In this document: piece after piece, positions 1 to 5,067 of the stretch
Position numbering within the stretch: the stretch's first letter is position 1
Layout of the letters: each line of letters starts with the position of its first letter
Assembly: GCA_017620315.1 (NCBI GenBank)
Contig: JAFZQQ010000063.1
Location: forward strand, 1 to 7,565
Length of the DNA stretch: 7,565 nucleotides
DNA from: Oscillospiraceae bacterium
GTDB lineage: Bacteria > Bacillota > Clostridia > Oscillospirales > Oscillospiraceae
Reading direction: 5' to 3'
Made by a program: the position numbers and the translations under genes
The notes under the pieces: model-generated
Told to the model about the DNA's origin: nothing
Seen by the model: only the letters and a program-made list of their open reading frames with translations
Databases searched by the model: none

Positions 1-95
1 AACCCGCCGACAAGCGGATCGCGCACCGGAGCGTTCTCGCGCGGCTTTTCATGCCTTCGTGAGATGTTTTTGCGCTCAGCATACTGATAGCTCAT
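1..95 (-). CDS. 5' end of a divergent gene of unknown function, partial
   Basis: Reading leftwards on the minus strand, an ATG at 95-93 opens 31 codons without a stop and the frame runs off the window. The peptide begins MSYQYAERKNIS and is basic and polar, with several Arg, Lys and Glu residues. The start is supported by a very strong Shine-Dalgarno, AGGGGAGGG on the minus strand (plus positions 109-101), 5 nt from the ATG, and by a divergent extended -10 box further upstream. The N-terminus is similar in style (Tyr, Lys, Arg and Pro rich, apparently disordered) to that of the 328-1434 product, which suggests another accessory or cargo-type protein of the same locus. I cannot assign a family from 31 residues. 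Confidence 0.6.
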   Translation of the reverse strand, partial: MSYQYAERKNISRRHEKPRENAPVRDPLVGG

Positions 96-192
96 TTCAG
101 CCCTCCCCTGCAGGTCGTCATTTCAGCGAAATAACAAAAAAACTTGTCCGGTTCCGAATATGCCCTATTTGTAGTATTTAAACAACTATCGC

Positions 193-204
193 GATAATTA
201 TAAC
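193..204 (+). promoter_or_regulatory. Candidate rightward -10 elements
   Basis: GATAAT (193-198) and TATAAC (199-204) each match the -10 consensus at 5 of 6 positions on the plus strand and overlap the leftward -10 on the other strand. No convincing -35 hexamer is present at the right distance; the best nearby sequences, such as TTGTAG at 169-174, are weak. Because all plus-strand genes lie downstream, the main rightward promoter is expected in this AT-rich interval, but the exact site is uncertain. Confidence 0.35.
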
Positions 205-205
205 A
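197..205 (-). promoter_or_regulatory. Extended -10 promoter element for the leftward gene
   Basis: The minus strand reads TGTTATAAT here, a perfect extended -10 (TGnTATAAT). No good -35 lies 16-18 bp upstream, which is tolerated by extended -10 promoters. Transcription would start near plus position 190, giving a 5' untranslated region of about 95 nt before the leftward ATG. The site lies in a markedly AT-rich island (about 125-310) inside a GC-rich region, as expected for a promoter. Confidence 0.45.
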
Positions 206-295
206 CATATTGAGAGAAACATTATTACGTTCTGTTACATTATTTTAAATTTCACGACAAAGCACTATCTTTTTTTTATAAAAGGGAGTAAATTA

Positions 296-328
296 ATGTC
301 GAATAATATGGGGGCAGGTGTGCCGTAA
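296..328 (+). CDS. Possible 10-codon leader peptide, coupled to the next gene
   Basis: ATG at 296-298 is preceded by a good Shine-Dalgarno (AAAGGGAG, 281-288; 7 nt spacing) and encodes MSNNMGAGVP. Its stop codon overlaps the next start as TAATG (326-330), the classic arrangement for translational coupling by re-initiation. The 328 start has only a weak site of its own (GCAGG, 314-318). The mini-ORF could therefore be the ribosome entry point for the downstream gene, or a leader whose translation controls it. It is too short to judge by composition, and chance is possible. Confidence 0.35.
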   Translation: MSNNMGAGVP

Positions 329-1434
329 TGTACAGGCATAAAAGCAAGTCCAGGCCTGTGTCGGAGGAACCCCGGGCGCTTGATCGCCGTATACGCGCCG
401 GGCTTGCCAACGCCGCGGGCGGAAGGCTGTACGGCAACGATCCTGTTTCCAGCGTGAGCGATATGTTCCAGCGGAGCTTTGACGCGCTTGGGCGCGAGAA
501 CTCCGCGCGCTTCGAGTCTCGGGGATACGGGGAACCGGCGGAGGTGCCGGACAAGCCGGGAACGGGGGAAAACACGGCGGAGCGCGACAGCGGCAGAAGG
601 CCGCTGCCGGGATCGAAGAGCGAGGGCATGTATCTGCGCGGGTTTCCAGCGGGGCCGGTTCCGCTGAGGCGCTTTTCGGACGTCGCTTTCAGACACGGGA
701 ATCTTGCGGGCTCAATACTTCAGGGTACGGGGAAGATGATGCTCGTGTCATGTCTCCGGCGCACGATCAACCCGCGAAGGCCGGAAAAGCACGACTTTTT
801 TCAGGATAATGTGAATCAGATACGCCTTACGGGGCACGACCCGGACAGTATGGTCTTCACACGCGATCTTGTCCGCGGTGCGGTGAGCATTGTGGTCGAT
901 ACCCTGCACGAATCGCGGCGGACGGTGGAAATGCTCTCGGAGACGGTCGAAAGAGGAGAGAAAGGCTCGAAGCAGCTTTTTGCGGCGTATCCTTTTTTGG
1001 ACGACAGCCGCGAAAGAGAGCTTTTGGAGCAATACCGCGCCGAGCTTTCGGAGTCGCCGGAGGTCAACAGGCGCGCGCTGCTGCAAAGCGCGGTGGTCCA
1101 CACCGAGGCGATGATAGAAAAAAAGGCTGAGACGCGCCTGAGGTTCGTCACGGCGCTGCGGAGCGTCGCGGAGCACGCGAGAGCGGCTATAGAGGAATTC
1201 GAGGATCCGGGATTTATCGGCGCTGTCGAAGCGGAGCTGACGGAGGGAGAGCCGGAGGACGTTCCGCCGCCCGACGACCCGAACAAAAACCGCAGACCCG
1301 GCGGCGCGCCGCCGGAGGAAGGACGGAACGCGGATGTCGGCGCAGCACAGCGAGACGTCGAGCAAGAGCAGCCGGACGAGGACGCCGGCTCCGAGGGAAA
1401 ACCTGAGGGAAAGTGTCCGCGAAGGAGAGGCTGA
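328..1434 (+). CDS. Unknown 368-aa protein, helical with charged C-terminal tail
   Basis: I do not recognise a family. The N-terminal 115 residues are polar and rich in Arg, Gly, Pro and Ser (starting MYRHKSKSRP), so probably disordered. Residues about 120-295 look structured and strongly helical, with heptad-like stretches such as ELLEQYRAELSES and a long segment from about 255 to 290 that could form a coiled coil. From about 305 to the end the chain is acidic and Pro rich, then highly charged. No signal peptide or membrane segment is visible. ATG 328 is chosen because it overlaps the stop of a short upstream ORF (TAATG) and no longer start is available. The last 101 nt overlap the next gene. 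Its position at the head of the operon, before the particle structural genes and with a possible chaperone two genes downstream, would suit a cargo or accessory factor; this is inference. Confidence 0.75.
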   Translation: MYRHKSKSRPVSEEPRALDRRIRAGLANAAGGRLYGNDPVSSVSDMFQRSFDALGRENSARFESRGYGEPAEVPDKPGTGENTAERDSGRRPLPGSKSEGMYLRGFPAGPVPLRRFSDVAFRHGNLAGSILQGTGKMMLVSCLRRTINPRRPEKHDFFQDNVNQIRLTGHDPDSMVFTRDLVRGAVSIVVDTLHESRRTVEMLSETVERGEKGSKQLFAAYPFLDDSRERELLEQYRAELSESPEVNRRALLQSAVVHTEAMIEKKAETRLRFVTALRSVAEHARAAIEEFEDPGFIGAVEAELTEGEPEDVPPPDDPNKNRRPGGAPPEEGRNADVGAAQRDVEQEQPDEDAGSEGKPEGKCPRRRG

Positions 1435-1717
1435 AAGCAGCGCCGCGGTACTCGGCGTACTCACAAGCGCTTTTGCTCCGGTGGGGCAGCTTTCCGCAGC
1501 GTCCGTGCAAACGCTCACGCACAGTGTCGGAAACGGCGCGCTCTGCGCTCTGCTGCGAAGCGGAGAAAGAGAGCCGTTTGCCATGAAGCTTCCGGCGCGG
1601 CCGATACAAACCGGGTCGGAGCTTGCGGCCGAAGCGGCCGATGGCACGGATACCGGCGCGGCGGAGGGGCTTGACGGGCTTTCTCCGCTGGGCGCGGGAA
1701 CGGCGCTGAACATCTGA
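1334..1717 (+). CDS. 127-aa protein with cargo-like VGN/LL motif
   Basis: The ATG at 1334 lies inside the end of the preceding gene (101-nt overlap, different frame). A good Shine-Dalgarno, GGAGGAAGG at 1314-1322, precedes it by 11 nt. Third-codon-position G+C within the overlap looks higher in this frame than in the overlapped one, which supports coding. The first 40 residues are Ser, Arg and Glu rich and probably disordered. Residues 58-74 read VQTLTHSVGNGALCALL, resembling the 'LQRxxGNxAVxxLL' motif seen near the N-terminus of many DUF4157-type and other eCIS-associated cargo proteins. The remaining 50 residues are Ala, Gly and Glu rich. A small cargo or adaptor is possible. Alternatively it is the true C-terminus of the 328 gene, reached by a frameshift or broken off by an indel, which would give a protein of about 460 aa. 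Confidence 0.6.
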   Translation: MSAQHSETSSKSSRTRTPAPRENLRESVREGEAESSAAVLGVLTSAFAPVGQLSAASVQTLTHSVGNGALCALLRSGEREPFAMKLPARPIQTGSELAAEAADGTDTGAAEGLDGLSPLGAGTALNI

Positions 1718-1736
1718 AGGACAGGGGGAACCCGCA

Positions 1737-2147
1737 TTGGATGCCAAGGACGCCGAGAGCCTGCTGACGCAGCTTCTTGAAGAACGCGGCGCGGACTGGA
1801 CGCGGGAGAACGGATACATCCGTTTCCGCCTGCGGCGCGGCGGGATGCGCTGGGAGGCGGACTGCCTGTGCGACGCGCGGAGGATCGTCATATACGGGCG
1901 TATGCCGTTCAGCGTCGGGGACGTCGGCACCGCGCTCGAGCTGTGCAACCGGGCAAGCCTTCGCATGACGCGCGGGGCCATGCTTTTGCCGGACGACGGA
2001 GTGCCGACCTGCCGGACGACGGCGGATGTTGAGGATATTTACGACGCGGCCTTCCGGCTGAGGGAGGCGCTTGAAGAGAATGCGGGCGCGGTAACGCGCT
2101 GGTGGGGCGGGTTTGAACGGCTCGCCGCCGCCGATACGCGACAATGA
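1737..2147 (+). CDS. YbjN / secretion-chaperone-like protein, 136 aa
   Basis: The start is TTG at 1737, with Shine-Dalgarno AGGGGG (1723-1728) 8 nt upstream. It lies 19 nt after the previous stop, so the two are probably co-transcribed. The layout matches small YbjN-type proteins, which share the fold of type III secretion class I chaperones. There is an N-terminal helix with 'LLEERGADW', then beta strands with alternating aromatic and charged residues (residues about 22-55), the 'ALELCNRAS' helix start (about 66), a strand carrying 'GAMLLPDDG', and a long C-terminal helix ending near WWGGFERL. Because of this fold and its place next to two unrecognised proteins, I infer a dedicated chaperone for a neighbouring cargo protein. 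The family call rests on pattern and not on a search. Confidence 0.75.
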   Translation: MDAKDAESLLTQLLEERGADWTRENGYIRFRLRRGGMRWEADCLCDARRIVIYGRMPFSVGDVGTALELCNRASLRMTRGAMLLPDDGVPTCRTTADVEDIYDAAFRLREALEENAGAVTRWWGGFERLAAADTRQ

Positions 2148-2185
2148 TATGAGCTCCCATGCGTTGAAAGCAGCGCACTAATCAC

Positions 2186-2214
2186 TTGCTTCCCACTCTG
2201 CTAAGGGGAAGCAA
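2186..2214 (+). repeat. Perfect 9-bp inverted repeat before the sheath gene
   Basis: TTGCTTCCC (2186-2194) and GGGAAGCAA (2206-2214) are perfect complements separated by 11 nt, in the gap between the accessory genes and the sheath. No T tract follows on either strand, so it is not a typical intrinsic terminator. The arms are centred 20 bp apart, about two helical turns, which would suit a dimeric DNA-binding protein. A -10-like TATAAC (2217-2222) begins 3 bp beyond the repeat. It may be an operator for an internal sheath promoter, or an mRNA hairpin that sets a processing or stability boundary between accessory and structural genes. Confidence 0.5.
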
Positions 2215-2233
2215 AATATAACGCCATATCTTG

Positions 2234-2298
2234 AAAGGAGGGAGGCTTCATTGCAGGCATAGGGCGGCAGCTCTAATGCGTGTTGAAGCGAAAACATG
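2234..2298 (+). promoter_or_regulatory. Sheath ribosome site with a hairpin between SD and ATG
   Basis: A canonical Shine-Dalgarno, AAAGGAGG (2234-2241), lies 54 nt before the sheath ATG (2296), and no ORF of useful length starts at normal distance after it. Between them, GCTTCA (2245-2250) pairs perfectly with TGAAGC (2284-2289), and inside it GCA (2253-2255) can pair with TGC (2277-2279). If this hairpin forms, SD and ATG are separated by only 3 + 6 unpaired nt, an optimal spacing of about 9. Upstream in-frame stops at 2260 and 2284 fix the sheath start at 2296, where the only local site is a weak GAAG. Confidence 0.5.
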
Positions 2299-4071
2299 GC
2301 AGAGTATCTATCCCCGGGCGTGTATGTAGAGGAGTTCGACTCCGGCGCCACTCCCATGCAGGGGGTGAGCACCAGCACAGCGGGCTTTGTCGGCCTTGCT
2401 GAGAGAGGACCGGTCGTCGGTGAGCCGCAGCTTGTGACAAGTTTCGCCGACTATCGGAGAATGTACGGCGGCTATCTGAGCGAGGCGGGCTACGGCAACG
2501 CGCGCTTCCTGCCCTACGCCGTCGAGCAGTTTTTCGCCAACGGCGGTTCCCGCGCCTATATCATGCGCGCGGTGCCCGGCGACGCGAAGGCTGCCGAGAA
2601 GACGACGGGCGTACTGCACATCACCGCCGCGAACCCCGGAGCATGGGCGGAGAATATGCGCGTTACGGTCTCCGCATCCTCCAAGGCCAAGACCCAGGTG
2701 TTTGAAGTCAACGGCGCCGATCTGCAGCTCAAGAATGCCGACGGTTTCAACACCGGAGACGTGGTCGAACTGTTTGACGGCGCCAAGAAGGCCTACGCCA
2801 CCATTAAGGGCGTGCTTGACAAGACCGTCACGCTGGACGCGCCTTGCACGCTCGACGTTGCCGACCGCACCGTTGGCACGCCCAAGTACATCCGCACCTG
2901 CGAGATCACGATCGTTGCCCGTCTGGACGACACGGTCGAGACCTTCGAGAACCTCTCTCTCAAGCCGGGCCTTTTGAACTATGCCCCGGTCAAGACCGAG
3001 AAGAGCGACCTGATCAAGGTCGAGGTGCTCGCCTCCGGCGCGAAGAGCGCGCCCGCGGCGAAGGACGACAAGAAGGACGATAAAAAGGACGATAAGAAGG
3101 ACGCGGCTCCCGCCACGGGCGGCAAGATCGTTCCCTTTGAGATGTGCGGCGGCACGGACGAGGCGCTTGTCCTCACGCTTGAGGGCGGCAGCAACGGCTC
3201 TGTCCTGAACGTCACGGCGGACGCCTATACGGGCAAGGACGACGGCCCCGGCAACCGCACCGGCCTTCAGGCGTTCATCGAGAACTCCAACGTTTCCATC
3301 ATGCTGATCCCGGGTGTCACCGCCCCGGAGGTACAGGCGGCGCTCATCGGCTTCTGCGAGAACAAGAAGAGCTGCTTCGCCATTCTTGACATTCCCGCTG
3401 AGCTGAAAAAGACGAACGACGTCGCCAATTTCCGCGATATGTACGACTCCACTTATGCCGCGATCTATCACCCCTGGCTTGAGATGTATGACGCGGGTGA
3501 GAAGCGCAGCACCTATTTCCCGCCCTCCGGCGCAATGGCAGGCATTTATGCCCGCAGCGACAACGAGCGCGGTGTATTCAAGGCGCCCGCGAACGAGGTC
3601 GTGCGCGGCTGCACGGGCCTTTCGTGCAACTACAACACCGGCGAGCAGGATATTCTCAACCCGATCGGAGTGAACCTTATCCGCGCGTTCCCCGGCCGCG
3701 GCATCCGCGTTTGGGGCGCAAGGACGCTCAGCTCGAACGGCCTGTGGAAGTATCTCAACGTCCGCCGTCTGTTCATCTATGTCGAGGAGTCCATCCGCGC
3801 GAACACCAACTGGGTCGTTTTCGAGCCCAACAGCGAGGCGCTTTGGCTGCGTGTCAGCCGCACGATCTCCACGTTCCTGGCGGTCTGCTGGCGCGACGGC
3901 GCTCTTGCCGGCGCGAGCCCGGATGAGGCGTTCTTTGTCGAGTGCGGCCGCACGACCATGACACAGGACGATATCGACAACGGCCGCCTGATCTGCCAGA
4001 TCGGTATCGCACCCGTTAAGCCCGCTGAATTCGTGATCTTCCGCATTACTCAGAAGACGGCCTCCGAATAA
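2296..4071 (+). CDS. Contractile tail sheath protein
   Basis: This is the phage-type tail sheath subunit, 591 aa. It polymerises around the tube in an extended state and contracts to drive the tube through a target envelope. The N-terminus (MAEYLSPGVYVEEFDSG, then TSTAGFVGLAERGP) is the characteristic sheath opening. The C-terminal part from about residue 470 (GRGIRVWGARTLSS, then NVRRLFIYVEESI, WVVFEPN, and the final CQIGIAPVKPAEFVIFRI) is the conserved sheath core, including the strand-exchange region. The middle (about 100-340) is the variable surface-exposed domain and carries a KDDK repeat at 256-269. Codons are strongly C- or G-ending (AAG, GAC, AAC, CGC), consistent with high expression. 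Only one sheath gene is present here, whereas Afp/PVC clusters carry several paralogues. The main tube gene follows 39 nt downstream. Confidence 0.97.
   Translation: MAEYLSPGVYVEEFDSGATPMQGVSTSTAGFVGLAERGPVVGEPQLVTSFADYRRMYGGYLSEAGYGNARFLPYAVEQFFANGGSRAYIMRAVPGDAKAAEKTTGVLHITAANPGAWAENMRVTVSASSKAKTQVFEVNGADLQLKNADGFNTGDVVELFDGAKKAYATIKGVLDKTVTLDAPCTLDVADRTVGTPKYIRTCEITIVARLDDTVETFENLSLKPGLLNYAPVKTEKSDLIKVEVLASGAKSAPAAKDDKKDDKKDDKKDAAPATGGKIVPFEMCGGTDEALVLTLEGGSNGSVLNVTADAYTGKDDGPGNRTGLQAFIENSNVSIMLIPGVTAPEVQAALIGFCENKKSCFAILDIPAELKKTNDVANFRDMYDSTYAAIYHPWLEMYDAGEKRSTYFPPSGAMAGIYARSDNERGVFKAPANEVVRGCTGLSCNYNTGEQDILNPIGVNLIRAFPGRGIRVWGARTLSSNGLWKYLNVRRLFIYVEESIRANTNWVVFEPNSEALWLRVSRTISTFLAVCWRDGALAGASPDEAFFVECGRTTMTQDDIDNGRLICQIGIAPVKPAEFVIFRITQKTASE
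3061..3102 (+). repeat. 12-nt tandem repeat encoding KDDK units in the sheath
   Basis: Three and a half copies of a 12-nt unit (AAG GAC GAY AAR) encode KDDK units, residues about 256-269 of the sheath, flanked by Ala and Pro rich linkers. The repeat sits in the variable outer domain between segments with recognisable beta structure. It looks like a flexible, highly charged loop exposed on the particle surface. Short in-frame DNA repeats of this kind can change copy number by slippage without breaking the frame. Confidence 0.8.
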
Positions 4072-4110
4072 GGGACTGCGTGATTTTTATAGGAAAGGAA
4101 TGAGTACCTA

Positions 4111-4593
4111 ATGGCGATCAATTACCCCTACAGAGTATTTCGATATAAGGTTGAAATCGATGGGATCACGCGCGCAAGCTTTTCGGAGGTCTCCGGCATG
4201 AGCGCGTCGATCGAGCCGGTCGAGTATCGCGAGGGCGACGATCTTCGCAATACCCCGCGCAAGCTCGTCGGCCTTACCAAGTTCGGCAACGTCACGCTGC
4301 GCTGGGGCGTGACCGACGATTCCGACTTCCTTGAGTGGCTCAACTCCGTTGCCCCGACCAATCAGGCGCCCCCGACCGGTATCACACGCAAGACCGTGAC
4401 CATCACGCTCATTGACGATTCCGGAAACGACGGCGCCCAGTGGCAGCTGATCAACGCGTGGCCCGCGGGCTACACCGCGCCCGACCTGAACGGTCTGGGC
4501 GGCGAGGTTGCCATCCAGTCCCTTGAGCTGTGCCATGAGGGTCTTGAGCACACCCCGGCGGGCGGCCCCGCCGCGGCTCCGTCCGAGATCTAA
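4111..4593 (+). CDS. Main tail tube protein, gp19 family
   Basis: This 160-aa protein is of the phage T4 gp19-like tube family (Afp1/Pvc1 type), expected to stack as hexameric rings that form the inner tube inside the sheath. Diagnostic features are the N-terminal PYRVFRYKVEIDG strand, FSEVSGMSASIEPVEYREG (about 23-42), and the PRKLVGLTKFGNVTLRWGV hairpin followed by DSDFLEWL. The C-terminal strands include GGEVAIQSLELCHEGLEH, and the end is an Ala/Pro tail. The start is ATG 4111, with an AGGAAAGGA site at 4091-4099. A three-codon ORF (ATG 4100) also ends on it as TAATG. It directly follows the sheath, the usual order, and shares its C/G-ending codon bias, so it is probably the second most abundant product. 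Confidence 0.95.
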   Translation: MAINYPYRVFRYKVEIDGITRASFSEVSGMSASIEPVEYREGDDLRNTPRKLVGLTKFGNVTLRWGVTDDSDFLEWLNSVAPTNQAPPTGITRKTVTITLIDDSGNDGAQWQLINAWPAGYTAPDLNGLGGEVAIQSLELCHEGLEHTPAGGPAAAPSEI

Positions 4594-4626
4594 ACAGGGA
4601 GCTATTGACGTTTTACATGCCGTTCT

Positions 4627-4659
4627 CCCCGTCTCCCCTCCGGGCGAGGGGAGGCGGGG
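4627..4659 (+). promoter_or_regulatory. Very stable GC hairpin after the tube gene
   Basis: A 14-bp stem (4627-4640 with 4646-4659, one G-T wobble at 4632/4654) closes a 5-nt CGGGC loop in the 103-nt gap between tube and assembly genes. Nothing like a U tract follows directly, so it is not a standard intrinsic terminator. It could protect the 3' end of a processed sheath-tube mRNA or reduce read-through, lowering expression of the assembly genes relative to sheath and tube. The next gene also has a poor ribosome site (GGTGGTG, 4685-4691). Confidence 0.6.
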
Positions 4660-4696
4660 CGGAGCGGCGTGAAAGATTATTTCTGGTGGTGCTGCA

Positions 4697-5062
4697 ATGG
4701 AAACCGAATTTGAATTTGAACTGCCGCGCGGTTATGTGGACGCCAACGGCGAGATCCACAAGCACGGCACGATGCGGCTCGCAACGGCGGCGGACGAGAT
4801 ACTGCCGGTGCGCGACCAGCGCGTACAGCAGAACCCGGGCTATCTGACGATCATCCTGCTTTCAAGGGTCATCACGAGGCTGGGTACGCTGCGTGCGATC
4901 AACACGAAGGTCATTGAAAGTCTCTTTACGATGGATCTTGCGTATCTTCAGGATCTTTATCAGCGCATCAATGTGTCTGAGCTGCCGGTCTACCGCGTCA
5001 AATGCCCGCACTGCGAGCAGGAAATCGAGGTTCCGCTGGATTTTTTATTGACCCAGGCATAA
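4697..5062 (+). CDS. Tail assembly protein, probable tail assembly chaperone
   Basis: This 121-aa protein matches the small 'phage tail assembly' protein (T4_baseplate-like family) found after the tube gene in many eCIS loci. Landmarks are FELPRGYVDANGEIHKHGTMRLATAADE at the N-terminus, NPGYLTIILLSRVITRLGTL in the middle, and the DLAYLQDLYQRIN helix. It ends in a KCPHC pair (C103, C106), which is only half of a zinc-binding site. Its place straight after sheath and tube matches gpE of phage P2 and the gpG-type chaperones of long-tailed phages. The last codons contain a slippery T TTT TTA (residues 115-117), so a fraction of ribosomes may continue in the -1 frame into the next ORF. The start is ATG 4697 with a weak GGTGGTG site; the preceding hairpin fits modest expression. 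Chaperone function is inferred from position and frameshift architecture. Confidence 0.88.
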   Translation: METEFEFELPRGYVDANGEIHKHGTMRLATAADEILPVRDQRVQQNPGYLTIILLSRVITRLGTLRAINTKVIESLFTMDLAYLQDLYQRINVSELPVYRVKCPHCEQEIEVPLDFLLTQA

Positions 5063-5067
5063 GCCTG
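5027..5067 (+). promoter_or_regulatory. Programmed -1 ribosomal frameshift signal
   Basis: The zero frame reads GAT TTT TTA, giving the canonical slippery heptamer T TTT TTA at 5041-5047. Six nt later CAGGC (5054-5058) and GCCTG (5063-5067) form a perfect 5-bp hairpin whose loop ATAA contains the zero-frame stop TAA (5060-5062). An SD-like GAGG (5027-5030) lies 10 nt upstream, as in the dnaX-type signal of E. coli. Slipping back one base enters the reading frame of the DUF6760-like ORF without meeting a stop. The product would be 117 residues of the assembly protein plus 64 of the extension, 181 aa in all. Confidence 0.72.

Noticed and set aside
92..126. Direct repeat TCATTTCAG at 92-100 and 118-126
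   Set aside because: Only 9 bp and two copies; one overlaps the leftward start codon. Probably chance.
262..280. Run of eight T (270-277) as an intrinsic terminator
   Set aside because: No GC-rich stem precedes it; it is part of the AT-rich leader.
748..1737. Minus-strand frame opposite the accessory genes
   Set aside because: Antisense to ribosome-site-supported plus-strand genes; Ser/Arg/Pro-rich shadow with no recognisable domain.
2308..3471. Long open frame on the minus strand opposite the sheath gene
   Set aside because: It lies antisense to an unmistakable sheath gene. Its composition is an artefact of the C/G-ending codon bias of the plus strand, and no family resemblance is visible.
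4100..4113. Three-codon ORF ending in TAATG on the tube start
   Set aside because: Too short to support; the tube gene has an acceptable ribosome site of its own.
4605..4847. Plus-strand frame beginning in the tube-assembly gap
   Set aside because: It runs through the GC hairpin and then out of frame over the assembly gene; its sequence is Arg/Thr-rich and looks non-coding.
5002..5046. ATG 5002 as the normal start of the DUF6760-like ORF
   Set aside because: No Shine-Dalgarno precedes it, and the peptide before the slip site is an out-of-frame reading of the assembly gene's CPHC region. The -1 frameshift explains the layout better, though this start is not excluded.
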